A stretch of 64,000 nt of DNA from Salinimonas iocasae (GTDB taxonomy: Bacteria; Pseudomonadota; Gammaproteobacteria; Enterobacterales; Alteromonadaceae): positions 284,009 to 348,008 of the forward strand of contig NZ_CP039853.1 in assembly GCF_006228385.1 (NCBI RefSeq). Direction: 5' to 3'. Under the pieces are notes generated by a model. It saw only the letters and a list, made by a program, of their open reading frames with translations. It ran no database searches and had not been told where the DNA came from. Below are positions 9,624 to 18,073 of this stretch, one piece after another. The first letter of the stretch is position 1, and each line of letters begins with the position of its first letter. The translations under genes and the position numbers were made by a program.

Positions 9624-10673
9624 TCAAGCAGCTTGATTAGTCAATATCATGTAGTCCAGCATTCCATTAGCATTCTCAAATTCGGCCTCAGCCGGAACAT
9701 GTGCTTGCTGGTAACGGTCTTTGAAGGCCTCTGAAAGAATCTGTGCTCCTCCGCCAACAAATAAAATATCATCTAGAAAAGCGCCTTCTCCAATCGTTTC
9801 AGAAAGTAGCGTAGAGAGCTTCTTAACTGTTAGTTGTGTAGAAGAGTCGATCAAAGAGGTAATGTCTTTTGGTTCCCCGTATAATTTGAATTCTCCAGAT
9901 CTCAGAGCAAGGTCTAACTGTTTATCTGTCATACCTGAAACATCGAATGCAGCTTCAATAGCAGTTCTTAAGCTTTCACGAATATCAATAACGCCAAGCT
10001 GCCGGGAACCACTAAGATCCATATCAAGAGTAAAATCACCATTCACAATGGTAATATCAGTAGTACCGCCACCCATATCAATAACTACTAAGCCGTTCTC
10101 AAAGCTTTTAAGATCACCGGTTTCCTCATTATATGCATATGATACTGCTGCGGCAGTGGACTCTGGATATATCGTATGGCTGATTATTTCGGGCATCGCT
10201 TTTCCGACAGCTGACTCACAAGGTTGGAGCAGGCTGCTTTTTACTTTCTGCACAAACGTTTCATCAACACTTCGGTTACGAAAGTAATGAGAAAAGGGCA
10301 GACCTGTAGCCAGCCTTACTTTTTTTCCTCCAAAACCAGCTAATACCAATGTATGGTGAACTAAAGCACAGTTGATTTCAGAGAAAGCATAATTTTTGGA
10401 ACGCATTACCTCTGGCTCACGAATATCTGCTGCAACCGTGTAATCTGAACCTGAAACGGTATACACACCAGATGCTTCACCATGAACATCAACATTGATC
10501 CGGCCCATTTGTGCCCGGCTGGGAACAATAAAATTCACTCGTGTTTTTTTACCTTCAACGTTTGCCCAATAAGCACATTTTTGTTGAGCGTAGCCATTGT
10601 CAACTACCACTGGGTATATACCATCCTCAAATTCATAGGGTGGAGGAAGCTGCGACAAATCTTTAATTACCAC
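9624..10673 (-). CDS. parM: ParM/StbA-like actin-type ATPase, plasmid segregation
   Basis: This actin-fold ATPase shows the phosphate-1 loop VVVDNGYAQQK near the N-terminus, the phosphate-2 loop VVIDMGGGTTDITIV in the middle and the adenosine motif ILFVGGGAQIL near the C-terminus. I place the start at GTG 10673 because AAAGGAG lies 8 nt upstream; this gives 349 residues and an 11-nt overlap with icmT. The longer frame (ATG 10730) would overlap icmT by 68 nt. Such proteins polymerise to separate plasmid copies. It lies within the transfer operon, so copy segregation and transfer may be co-expressed. It could alternatively supply the ParM-like PRTRC protein D, which is absent from the PRTRC cluster at 40-45 kb. 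Confidence 0.85.
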   Translation of the reverse strand: MVIKDLSQLPPPYEFEDGIYPVVVDNGYAQQKCAYWANVEGKKTRVNFIVPSRAQMGRINVDVHGEASGVYTVSGSDYTVAADIREPEVMRSKNYAFSEINCALVHHTLVLAGFGGKKVRLATGLPFSHYFRNRSVDETFVQKVKSSLLQPCESAVGKAMPEIISHTIYPESTAAAVSYAYNEETGDLKSFENGLVVIDMGGGTTDITIVNGDFTLDMDLSGSRQLGVIDIRESLRTAIEAAFDVSGMTDKQLDLALRSGEFKLYGEPKDITSLIDSSTQLTVKKLSTLLSETIGEGAFLDDILFVGGGAQILSEAFKDRYQQAHVPAEAEFENANGMLDYMILTNQAA

Positions 10674-10977
10674 TGGAGAATCTCCTTTGACGTTTGGAAT
10701 AACGGGAAACAAAGCGTGTATTCCCCGCAATAATTGAGCGAACGCGTTTTGAACCCTGGACAGGTGTCATGCGATATAACTCTAAAAAATAAAACATGGT
10801 CGCCCAGGACAAACAGAATCCTAAGTACCAGTAATTCGAAAAAAAATAGAGAAAGGGAAATGGAACAACTGATAGCCAATCTAAACCTGTAATCATAAGA
10901 TTCATTTTTGCTCTCTTTCCAGCTTTCCACAGCTGATATGTAGCAGCATGATTGGGTCGAGCATTAGGTCTAATCAC
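10663..10977 (-). CDS. icmT: IcmT/TraK-family small membrane protein of type IVB secretion system
   Basis: This 104-residue protein has hydrophobic segments LDWLSVVPFPFLYFF and YLGFCLSWATMFYFL, then a basic C-terminal tail (RVRSIIAG..RFVSRYSKRQRR). The pattern (a short basic N-terminus, D-WLSVVPFPFLYFF, two membrane segments, then a basic region) fits IcmT/TraK. It follows dotB exactly as traK follows traJ in the R64 order traH-I-J-K. The GTG start at 10977 overlaps the dotB stop codon (GTGA) and has GGAAGAG as RBS. Assignment rests on synteny and this pattern. Confidence 0.75.
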   Translation of the reverse strand: MIRPNARPNHAATYQLWKAGKRAKMNLMITGLDWLSVVPFPFLYFFSNYWYLGFCLSWATMFYFLELYRMTPVQGSKRVRSIIAGNTRFVSRYSKRQRRFSSGN

Positions 10978-12182
10978 AAAATTCTCTTCCAGTATTTATA
11001 GTCATTTTCATCAATGAAACCTCTGTCCATAAACTCATCAAGCTTGGACCCAATGATCCGTAAGTCTTTTGGCTCACCTACACTCTGTATTGCACGTGCG
11101 AAATCTGAGATAGCAATTTGGCCGTCATTAAATTTAGCCCGCAAATCATCAATAAAACTTAGCCCATGGTCTTTTACGGCTTTCGCTACTTGCTGTTTTA
11201 AACGAAAAGATGAACCTTCAGCGTATTTGTCATACATCTCATCACGAATAGATTGAGAAAAAACCACCCATGAACGCACTGCTGTTCGAGATGTTAAGTC
11301 AGGGGCTCTGAATAAGCGTTGGTTGAGAATCCCTCTAATAGACTCAATTAAATCACCTGTAATAACTGGCCGTTGACCAAATTCAAACATGTCAACAAAC
11401 CTTGGAAGCGTCATTTCAGCAGTGTTCGCGTGCAACGTAGTAGCAACTAAGTGTCCAGTATTAGCGACCCTAAGTAGTTCCTGCCCAACAGATGCCTCTC
11501 TTACCTCAGAATAAAAAATAATGTCAGGCGAGCGACGCAGGCTATTTGCTGTCGAGGTCTCGTAGTCAATGAGATGCATTGGAACTTCAGACTGGACTAC
11601 ATTGGCAATTCGGTTGGGGATGTTTTTAAAATCAAATTCGATAGGATCTTCTATTGTCAGAATTCGTTCTCTTTTACTTAGTATTCGTTCAGTTAAAGTT
11701 GAAGCGATAGTTGTTGATTTGCCAGAACCTGTAGGGCCAGAAACAAACACAACACCAAAGTCTGAGTCAAAAGAATCTACAAATTCCCTAGGTAGACCTA
11801 TTTCATCAGGTTGGGGGGCCATCTTAGGAAAAGGTCTAAAGATAAGCTCAATACCATTGTCATTAAACTCTGATTTGACACCTGTTGCAGTCACCCTGAA
11901 GCGATGTTTCTCATCGATATTTATCAATATTTCGTAAGCGAACCTCAGGTATTTTCCTTTAGTGAGATGATCTGGGCCACTGGCAAGGTACAAATCTTGA
12001 AGCAGCTGGGAAATCTCTTCTTGACTAACTGGTCGGTTTGAAACAGGCGAAGTGACACCATTTTTTTTTGCCCACAATGGAGATCCACTTTCAATTATTA
12101 AATCGTTTACTGCATGTTTCACTGCCCACCTAAGCGATGTGTCCAGTTGATCACGAGTAAAGCGATTATGAATCTCAATCAT
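10974..12182 (-). CDS. dotB: DotB/TraJ-family secretion ATPase
   Basis: This 402-residue PilT/GspE-superfamily ATPase has Walker A SGPTGSGKSTT, an Asp box (ILTIEDPIEF), Walker B-like SPDIIFYSEVREA and the His box (ATTLHANT). DotB/TraJ is the cytoplasmic hexameric ATPase that powers type IVB secretion or conjugation. The start at 12182 is chosen for the ATGA overlap with the dotC stop and the GAGGGGGG RBS. A start 30 nt further upstream is possible. The C-terminal domain is about 100 residues longer than the ATPase core, as in other DotB proteins. Confidence 0.92.
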   Translation of the reverse strand: MIEIHNRFTRDQLDTSLRWAVKHAVNDLIIESGSPLWAKKNGVTSPVSNRPVSQEEISQLLQDLYLASGPDHLTKGKYLRFAYEILINIDEKHRFRVTATGVKSEFNDNGIELIFRPFPKMAPQPDEIGLPREFVDSFDSDFGVVFVSGPTGSGKSTTIASTLTERILSKRERILTIEDPIEFDFKNIPNRIANVVQSEVPMHLIDYETSTANSLRRSPDIIFYSEVREASVGQELLRVANTGHLVATTLHANTAEMTLPRFVDMFEFGQRPVITGDLIESIRGILNQRLFRAPDLTSRTAVRSWVVFSQSIRDEMYDKYAEGSSFRLKQQVAKAVKDHGLSFIDDLRAKFNDGQIAISDFARAIQSVGEPKDLRIIGSKLDEFMDRGFIDENDYKYWKRIL

Positions 12183-13021
12183 CTGCCCCCCTCGATAAAC
12201 ACTGGCTTCCACTTATCAAGTTTTTCAAAAGTACTTTGCTGGTCGATACTATAAAACACATCATTTCCGTATAATGTTTTCCCGTCAGAAGAGACCACGA
12301 CTGTAGGATCTGTAGAGCGAAGCGAGGGCATTCTTAAAACGTTCGTCATTGCCAGGTCTAGGAAATTGAAATGAAGCTTTAAATCGCGTTCCAAACGTTT
12401 GTAATTTTCCTCAAAGATAATAGATGCCTGTTCTCGACCGTATTCCCAGCCTCGCTCAAATTCGTATCTAAATACGGACTCTTCTTGCTTCGAACGAGGC
12501 AGAAATAAAGCTGAAGGCTTGCTTGGCTTTTGCAAAGCAATTGATAGGTAATCTCTCCATGTGGGCGGCTGTGTAATAATTTTAGCGGGCTCAAAAAGTG
12601 AGTAGGAAAATCCAGTTGTTCTTACTTTGCTGTCATTTATCCGTTGAAAAAGGCGCTCGCTGATGACAACCTTCGGTAACAGCAATTTTCCATCTACTAT
12701 GAATTGAGCGAAATTTGCTAACACTTGAAGTTTGGAATCGTAATTATTCAGCTGATTTTGGTTAATCTTGTTGAAATAGTACTGTCCCTCTTTGACACCC
12801 CAGTCGAACGCAGCCTGAGTCACCTTCTTTAAGCGCTCGCCCACATCTTTTTCATGCTTCAGGTTCGTTTCACTATCTATTGATGCATCTAAAATAGACT
12901 TCATTACAAGCCGCGACTCATCGCTCCCTTTTTCCTTCAGTGTCAGAGGAAAATTTACCGTTTCAGCCCCAAACGCAATTGAAGAAAAACATATTAATAA
13001 CGGTATGAATCGTTTCATCAT
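12179..13021 (-). CDS. dotC: DotC/TraI-family protein of type IVB secretion system
   Basis: This 280-residue exported protein has DotC-like features: AAFDWGVKEGQYYF, a TWRDYL motif at about residue 155 and FERGWEYGREQA at about 190. In Legionella DotC is an outer-membrane lipoprotein that, with DotD, anchors DotH. Here the signal region (MMKRFIPLLICFSSIAFGAE) has a Cys but no good lipobox, so signal peptidase I cleavage after FGA seems likelier than lipidation. The ATG overlaps the dotD stop (TAATG), showing tight coupling. Confidence 0.88.
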   Translation of the reverse strand: MMKRFIPLLICFSSIAFGAETVNFPLTLKEKGSDESRLVMKSILDASIDSETNLKHEKDVGERLKKVTQAAFDWGVKEGQYYFNKINQNQLNNYDSKLQVLANFAQFIVDGKLLLPKVVISERLFQRINDSKVRTTGFSYSLFEPAKIITQPPTWRDYLSIALQKPSKPSALFLPRSKQEESVFRYEFERGWEYGREQASIIFEENYKRLERDLKLHFNFLDLAMTNVLRMPSLRSTDPTVVVSSDGKTLYGNDVFYSIDQQSTFEKLDKWKPVFIEGGR

Positions 13022-13509
13022 TAATAGTCTGCGTACTTAACTTCAATAAGGTTCTCAGCTGCTTTGTAGTAAACATCAGCTCTGGAGCCAGTCACAGCAC
13101 CAACTTGCTCTAACATCGAGAAAACTGACTTATAATCAGTATCAACTGTCACGATTATGTCGAACGTTGGCTTAACGTTTAGAAACCGGGGGGGATTCAT
13201 GCTTGATACAACAGACAGTCTTTTGATAAAGGTATCCAACGGGCCAGTATATTGTTTACCCAGTGACTTGACCTGTTTTAAAACAGGCAGTAAGTCCAAG
13301 TCAGGTCTTTTGGGAGCCTGGCCGTTAATAGCAATATAATTAGCTTCCTGGAGTTGTTGAATTCGCGTCGTTCGCTTTACAACAATCTCAGCTAAACTAT
13401 TTATTTTCGCTTCAACTGGGCTCACTCTTTCAGGCACGACTTCCTGTGGTGTATTTGTACACCCCTGAAAAAAAACACCTACCACAACTAAAATCGCAAA
13501 ATTTCTCAT
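13021..13509 (-). CDS. dotD: DotD/TraH-family lipoprotein of type IVB secretion system
   Basis: This 162-residue protein has a clear lipobox (VVVGVFFQGC, Cys at residue 16), a helical linker and a C-terminal domain (PTFDIIVTVDTDYKSVFSMLEQVG) that fits the DotD secretin-N0-like fold. With DotC it forms the outer-membrane part of the core complex. It is the first gene of the leftward dotD-dotC-dotB-icmT-parM operon, so the promoter should lie in 13510-13842, which also contains the palindromic recombinase-type sites. Confidence 0.85.
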   Translation of the reverse strand: MRNFAILVVVGVFFQGCTNTPQEVVPERVSPVEAKINSLAEIVVKRTTRIQQLQEANYIAINGQAPKRPDLDLLPVLKQVKSLGKQYTGPLDTFIKRLSVVSSMNPPRFLNVKPTFDIIVTVDTDYKSVFSMLEQVGAVTGSRADVYYKAAENLIEVKYADY

Positions 13510-13542
13510 TCACCCACCAAATGATGTTTAGGGCCTCGCCAA

Positions 13543-13553
13543 GTACAAATGGC
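13543..13553 (+). repeat. Half copy of the 11-7-11 palindromic site
   Basis: GTACAAATGGC matches the right arm of the palindromic sites at 13599, 13672 and 17252. No matching left arm is present. It lies 74 nt before the next right arm, and the next pair is 73 nt apart, so the three right arms are regularly spaced. Confidence 0.6.
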
Positions 13554-13598
13554 GTCTTGCACATGTGTTTTAAGTTCTGAAATAGCCGATTTCAAAAC

Positions 13599-13627
13599 GC
13601 CATAGATACATCAAAAGTACGAATGGC
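13599..13627 (+). repeat. Palindromic 11-7-11 bp site B
   Basis: Arms GCCATAGATAC and GTACGAATGGC are separated by ATCAAAA. The arms are an imperfect inverted repeat, arranged like a tyrosine-recombinase core site. It lies upstream of the recombinase gene at 13843 and in the presumed dotD promoter region. Confidence 0.65.
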
Positions 13628-13671
13628 GTCTTTCGATGCTAAATTAAGCGTCCCTTCCTTTCCTTAAAGAC

Positions 13672-13700
13672 GCCAAACAGCATTTAAAAGTACGAATGGC
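13672..13700 (+). repeat. Palindromic 11-7-11 bp site C
   Basis: Arms GCCAAACAGCA and GTACGAATGGC are separated by TTTAAAA, the same 7-bp spacer as site D 3.6 kb away at 17252. It lies 143 nt upstream of the recombinase start. Confidence 0.7.
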
Positions 13701-13842
13701 GTCTCTCAACTAAGTCTTGAGGCCAACAATACAAAGCTAATCTTCTGAGCAAAACCGGAAACCCGATTTATTAGCATTATTAGGTGGTGAACATTGCTTT
13801 CGAAGCGTACCTTCCATCATTCAATTAAAGTGAGCGAGAGAA

Positions 13843-14835
13843 ATGAAGGAAAGAACTAAAACAGAGGGTACGATTACTGAGTACACATCTCGCATTGTCA
13901 CGATGGCCAGAAGAGTGGACTGTCCTCACAATTCACCTCACTTTCCTGATGCTCTGCTTAAACAGCTCTTAATCGAGAAAACCTCAATCAGCAAGGCCAC
14001 TTGGTTCAAAAAAAAGGCCTCTTTAATTTACTATTTCGAGCAAGTGAATCGAGACGACCTGATAGAAAAACTGCAAGTCATGAAGCCCGAAGGAGCTCTT
14101 TCAAAGTCTTCTAATACAAGTGGCCGGAAAAAGAAAAGCCTGACTAAAAATGAGGAAGACAAGGTAAGATTTGAGCTAGAAAAAATGGCTAAATCTTCGA
14201 ATACATGGGGAAGGCAACTGCTCTCTTATACGGAGTGCATTCTACTTACTGGGATGCGTCCAATCGAGTTACATGGCGCAAAACTTTATTCTTCGTCAAC
14301 AGAGTTTATTAGTGAAGGTAATATATTAGGTGATTACTCTGGTAATTGGCCAATGCTTCACATACATAATGGAAAACAGACTAACGGACGTTCTTTTGGT
14401 ATTAAAAGGCACGTCGACCTATCACAGCTGAACAAGAAACAGTTGCTTTATATTAAAATTTCTCTGGCATATGCTAATTCTTTGGAAACCCCTACAGGCC
14501 AGTCTACTGATTACAAACAGTACTACGATGCTTTGAGGCACGCTTTCTCCAGAGTTATTAAAAAGCTTTTCTCCGGTCGGTCGAGCTTTATCAGCCTTTA
14601 TACTTACCGCCACCAGTGCATCGCAGACTTGAAAGCAGATGACAATTATTCCTTATTACAAATCGCAGCTATTGTAGGTCATGGGAACGACCTTACAGCT
14701 ACAGAGCATTACGGACGCAAAAAGAGTGGTAGATCTCGTGAAGCAAAAGTTCAAGCTAACGATGTTGATGTAGCCAAGGTAAGGCCGTTGTTGAATGAAA
14801 AAATGAATAACATTACTTCACACAAACCCCACTAA
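13843..14835 (+). CDS. Tyrosine recombinase (site-specific integrase)
   Basis: This 330-residue protein has an N-terminal SAM-like/core-binding region and a C-terminal catalytic domain. The family residues are visible: Arg139 in TGMRPIEL, Arg256-His257 in YTYRHQCIADL, His280 in IVGHGND and the nucleophile Tyr290 in ATEHYGR. The first His of the usual HxxR box is replaced by Tyr253. Start ATG 13843 has GAGCGAGAGA upstream. Palindromic 11-7-11 sites lie on both sides (13599-13700 and 17252-17332) and may be its substrates. No excisionase-like gene was recognised. It is not the IncI shufflon Rci by context, because no pilV or sfx repeats are seen. Confidence 0.82.
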   Translation: MKERTKTEGTITEYTSRIVTMARRVDCPHNSPHFPDALLKQLLIEKTSISKATWFKKKASLIYYFEQVNRDDLIEKLQVMKPEGALSKSSNTSGRKKKSLTKNEEDKVRFELEKMAKSSNTWGRQLLSYTECILLTGMRPIELHGAKLYSSSTEFISEGNILGDYSGNWPMLHIHNGKQTNGRSFGIKRHVDLSQLNKKQLLYIKISLAYANSLETPTGQSTDYKQYYDALRHAFSRVIKKLFSGRSSFISLYTYRHQCIADLKADDNYSLLQIAAIVGHGNDLTATEHYGRKKSGRSREAKVQANDVDVAKVRPLLNEKMNNITSHKPH

Positions 14836-15039
14836 AAAAGTTCACCTCAACTAATATGCATCATTTGCCCTGATTTTTCTCAGCAGGTATGAAATTTCTC
14901 TTATTAGTTACCCTCAAATTAAAAGTTGCAGCCCTTTCATACTTACATAAATATCCCCATGGTGTCTGACCATCTGGCTGATCGTAAGGGTGTTTTTTAT
15001 GTTCAGCTAGGAGGTCACATAACTCAAGGTTTAAAGCAC
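14836..15039. other. Short intergenic stretch downstream of recombinase
   Basis: About 200 bp separates the recombinase stop from the eroded IS3 transposase. A weak 60-codon minus-strand frame (14861-15043) overlaps the IS remnant and has no recognisable product or good RBS. I see no gene here. Confidence 0.4.
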
Positions 15040-15770
15040 ACATTGATTATTTCAGACGCCACCTACTACAACTGGAAAGTCAAATATGGTGGCTAGGAGG
15101 CCTCGGACATCAAGCGTCTGAAAGAGCTTGTCGCGAGAACAGGCGGCTGAAATCGATGTTTGCTGATCTCAGCCTGGAACACCGGGTATTGAAAGATATC
15201 TTTGAAAAAAGCTGTAAAGCCAGCGATCAGACATGAACTAGTGAATTATGCGCGAGAGCAGCATGGCGCTAGTTTGCGGATGGCGTGTCGCGTAGTTGAC
15301 ATTAGTGACTCGGTCTATCGTAATCAGCCGGATAAAGCGCGCGATGACAAGGTCATCGCAAAGCTACAGGAAGCCGTTGAACGCTATCCCGCTTACGGGT
15401 TCAGCTAGTTATTTAAAATCCTAAAACGCTGGGGTCACGGCCGGAACCATAAGCGTGTGTATCGCATTTACTGCGAGCTAAAGCAGAATAAACGCCGACG
15501 TGGAAACGACGCCTACCAGCAAGAAACCCAGAGCCTCTAGCGGTTCCAGCTCAGGCCAACCATTGCTGGTCGATGGACTTTATGTGTGACAGCCTGAAAT
15601 GCGGCAGGCGCTTCAGAACGTTTAACCTAGTGGATAACTTCAACCGTGAAGCGTTGGCCATTGTGATTGATTTAAACCTGCCGTCGCAGCGGGTTGTACG
15701 CGTACTGGAACGCGTAGTTTGGCGAGGGTACCCAGCCAAACTACGAATGAATAATGGGCCAGTGAAATAG
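15040..15770 (+). pseudogene. Eroded IS3-family transposase (OrfA/OrfB remnants)
   Basis: Pieces of an IS3-group transposase are readable across several frames. An OrfA tail gives DATYYNWKVKYGG, then SDIKRLKEL, and LEHRVLKDIFEK near 15180-15215. OrfB pieces give REQHGASLRMACRVVDISDSVYR (from about 15250), then WGHGRNHKRVYRIYCELKQNKRRR, and RFRTFNLVDNFNREALAIVIDL up to RMNNGP at 15765. In-frame stops (for example TAG at about 15101, 15408 and 15537) and frameshifts break it throughout, and both ends are missing. It cannot encode an active transposase. Confidence 0.8.
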
Positions 15771-16315
15771 ATTTTTACCTAGATGTCTAATTTTGCGTTT
15801 CAGCTTAGAGTGAATCGGGTAGACTCATTTAAAGTTCTACCCACGCGCCAGCGTTGCACTATCTTTAACAATATGCGGAACCTTTAAGCGGGATAGCATT
15901 AGATGGCCTACGAAAACTTCGCAATAAATTTATCATTCCAAGTGCTGTCCATCTAATCCGGAGAGCCTTAATCACTGATGCCATACGCGAACTTGCTCCA
16001 TACTGCCCTCACACTATACTTACTAGCTCACGCCAAATTGCCGCTTGTTTGACAATGCGCTCGCGTATTTGATACTCCAGCCCTAAATCAGAATCATTAA
16101 CCTTAGCCATCAATCTACGTCCTCAAGCTACCTAAATTGCTTGAAACCCAAGGCTTTCAAATCACCAGACCTCGCTTTTGACCCGCTCCCCTCTTAAATT
16201 CTCTAAAGGGTTTGCCGCCTTTTTGGAAAGGAAACATCACGAATAAGCATAGGTGAAGCCTTTTTGGCTGGACGACTTGAAGAAAATACTTCAATCGCCG
16301 GTAACAAAAGGTTCA
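15771..16315. other. Intergenic region with inverted repeats, no clear gene
   Basis: About 545 bp has no convincing long frame. A short minus-strand frame from ATG 16110 (MAKVNDSDLGLEYQIRERIV..., 33 codons) may be a gene remnant. A 9-bp inverted repeat ATTAGATGG/CCATCTAAT at 15898-15906 and 15949-15957 encloses about 40 bp. A hairpin with GGGTAGACT/AGTTCTACCC arms lies near 15817-15842. Confidence 0.4.
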
Positions 16316-16921
16316 CTATTCAGTCACTTTCATATCTGCTCTACTTTGTATAGATTCGTGAAATTTTCTTTCCCAACCTTTAGACAATATAATCATGTGA
16401 GCAAGTTGCTGATTAGATATTCCGTAAGCAGCCCCTATATTTTTCCCTAAATGTTTGTTGTCTAAGTAATCTTTAACGATTGCTACCGAAATGTTTCCGT
16501 TACCATCGACGCTATATTGATCACTATGTTTCCACCCTTTGTTTTTCCATTCTTCAAATACATTTTCAGTCGACTGGTATAACTCAGGAAAGTCCTTCAT
16601 ATTTGACTCAATATTTTGCATTCCTAGCTCTCGGGACATAGAGCTTGACCACGACCACGTATAATTTTCGAAATAACCACTAAGCGTAAGGGGCATCTCA
16701 TTAGAAAATTTTAATAGCTTTGCTAATTCATCTTCGGATAAAAAATCATCGGCTATACTGGTATCTGAAGACATGCTTTCGTTGGAATCCTGCTCATCGC
16801 CTGAGCAACCTTGTATTAAACTCAGAAAAATCAAAACCTGGACGAGCAAAGTTGAAAGATTTTTAAAGGTAGATACATTTTCCCCCTTTATAAATGCCAT
16901 TTTACGTTTTCCTCTTTTCAT
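16316..16921 (-). CDS. Hypothetical lipoprotein
   Basis: This 201-residue protein has a hydrophobic signal and lipobox (LIFLSLIQGC, Cys at about residue 39), preceded by an unusually long basic N-terminus. A second ATG at codon 8 (MAFIKGENV) may be the true start. After the Cys comes an acidic Ser-rich linker, then a helical domain with several Trp (YTWSWSSSMSREL, EEWKNKGWKHSD). The ATG at 16921 overlaps the stop of the small upstream gene (ATGA). It lies between the two groups of palindromic sites, so it may be cargo. No family was recognised. Confidence 0.6.
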   Translation of the reverse strand: MKRGKRKMAFIKGENVSTFKNLSTLLVQVLIFLSLIQGCSGDEQDSNESMSSDTSIADDFLSEDELAKLLKFSNEMPLTLSGYFENYTWSWSSSMSRELGMQNIESNMKDFPELYQSTENVFEEWKNKGWKHSDQYSVDGNGNISVAIVKDYLDNKHLGKNIGAAYGISNQQLAHMIILSKGWERKFHESIQSRADMKVTE

Positions 16922-17127
16922 ACTTCTACACCTATTTTAGTCATTGCATCCTTATAAACGCGTTTGCCACAAGCTTCCATTTTATAAAATTGATTGCGTA
17001 CCCTAATATCAATTGGGTCGTCCAAGCCAGCGCCATTTTGTTTGTTAAACATCTTCATCATGGCGTCCAACTCTCTATCCGGGATTAGCCAGCTGTTAGG
17101 TGAATGTGGCTTATGTAAGATACTCAT
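16918..17127 (-). CDS. Small hypothetical protein, coupled to lipoprotein gene
   Basis: This 69-residue soluble protein (MSILHKPHSPNSWLIPDRELD...) overlaps the lipoprotein start by 4 nt, so the two form an operon. The start has AAAAAGG about 8 nt upstream. No domain was recognised. The palindromic sites at 17252-17332 lie just upstream and may overlap its promoter. Confidence 0.5.
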   Translation of the reverse strand: MSILHKPHSPNSWLIPDRELDAMMKMFNKQNGAGLDDPIDIRVRNQFYKMEACGKRVYKDAMTKIGVEV

Positions 17128-17251
17128 TTGAAAAAAACCTTTTTCAGGAAAAATTTACTGTCATTCAACTGTATACCAGACAGAAAACGCTGCAAAAACA
17201 ACGGAACCCCACAAAAGCACTTTTAAAACATGCACTTACAGAGCTGCGTCG

Positions 17252-17280
17252 CCCAAACGTACTTTAAAAGTACAAATGGG
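17252..17280 (+). repeat. Palindromic 11-7-11 bp site D
   Basis: Arms CCCAAACGTAC and GTACAAATGGG are separated by TTTAAAA. Apart from one position this is a near-perfect inverted repeat, and the spacer is identical to site C at 13672. Confidence 0.72.
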
Positions 17281-17303
17281 ACACCTTAAAAATACATGCG
17301 GAC

Positions 17304-17332
17304 GCCAAACGTACTTAAAAAATACATTTGGC
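17304..17332 (+). repeat. Palindromic 11-7-11 bp site E
   Basis: Arms GCCAAACGTAC and ATACATTTGGC are separated by TTAAAAA. It starts 52 nt after site D. The outer GACGCC matches the outer GGCGTC of sites A to C. Confidence 0.7.
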
Positions 17333-17539
17333 GCAATGACGCATTGTCGCTTTTCAAACGCCTCCCGCTTGGGTTGTTTTGCCCGTCATACAGCAATTAT
17401 GACTTTTCCCTCTCAATGCTTAATTAACGCACCTTGCCCCTCTCTTTTAGCTAACTGGAGCAAGCCTAAGATAAAGAAAAGCACGTTTCGTCACTTTAGT
17501 GAATTATCCCTAAATAGTGAAAATATATGGCATATAAAA

Positions 17540-17582
17540 CCCGTTACTGGACGTCCAGTAACGGGGGGAGTAGAAAAACTAG
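17540..17582 (+). repeat. 26-bp perfect palindrome followed by conserved tract (copy 1)
   Basis: Positions 17540-17565 form a perfect palindrome centred on ACGT (half CCCGTTACTGGAC). It is followed by GGGAGTAGAAAAACT. The right half plus this tract recurs at 17760-17790. Confidence 0.8.
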
Positions 17583-17716
17583 CTTACACCGACTGTTTAG
17601 TTTTCCTATGCGCTGATATGGTGATACCACGCTCTATTGCAGCATGCACAATGTAAGCGTGAGATTAATTGCCTTGCAGGCTGGTAGACACACATTATCA
17701 AGCAGAACCGAATACC

Positions 17717-17790
17717 TTACTGGACGGCCTGAGAACTATAAAATGGACGTCCCAAAAAGCGTCCAGTAACAAGGGGAGTAGGAAAAACTG
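17717..17790 (+). repeat. Inverted repeat with same arm and tract (copy 2)
   Basis: TTACTGGACG at 17717-17726 pairs with CGTCCAGTAA at 17760-17769. This is followed by CAAGGGGAGTAGGAAAAACT, nearly the same tract as at 17562-17580. The loop contains another GGACGTCC palindrome. Confidence 0.75.
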
Positions 17791-18013
17791 AAGGGCCGAA
17801 AGGAAAACTGATTTTGCGTTATTTATTGCACACAAGGTTTGCTACTGACCGGACTGATTGATAATCTTTGTTTGTCAGACCGTAGAACTCTTCAAAACAT
17901 CCTCTGCCCTTAAACAGCACACAGATAATCAAAAACATCTTAAACGCTTTCAAACAGTGCTAGAAAAAAGAATATAAGAAAATAAATGGCAAACGAAGGC
18001 GCTTATATCTGAG

Positions 18014-18052
18014 GCTTTGTTCCCGAATAGCGATAGCGAAAAGGGACAAAGC
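18014..18052 (+). repeat. GCGATAGCG stem-loop, copy 1
   Basis: Arms GCTTTGT-TCCC and GGGA-CAAAGC enclose a loop containing AGCGATAGCGAA. No T-tract follows, so it is not a typical intrinsic terminator. Confidence 0.7.
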
Positions 18053-18073
18053 TGTGTAGCAGTCACAAAAAAT

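Noticed and set aside
13843..14835. IncI shufflon recombinase Rci
   Set aside because: No pilV-like gene or 19-bp sfx repeats are present. The nearby repeats have a different sequence and geometry.
13543..17332. Integron attC or Xer dif sites as explanation of the palindromic sites
   Set aside because: The arms lack the attC core (GTTRRRY) and the XerC/XerD arm sequences. The recombinase is also not IntI-like by its motifs.
17276..17656. 126-codon plus-strand frame
   Set aside because: It begins inside a palindromic site, spans the 26-bp palindrome, has no RBS and no protein-like pattern.
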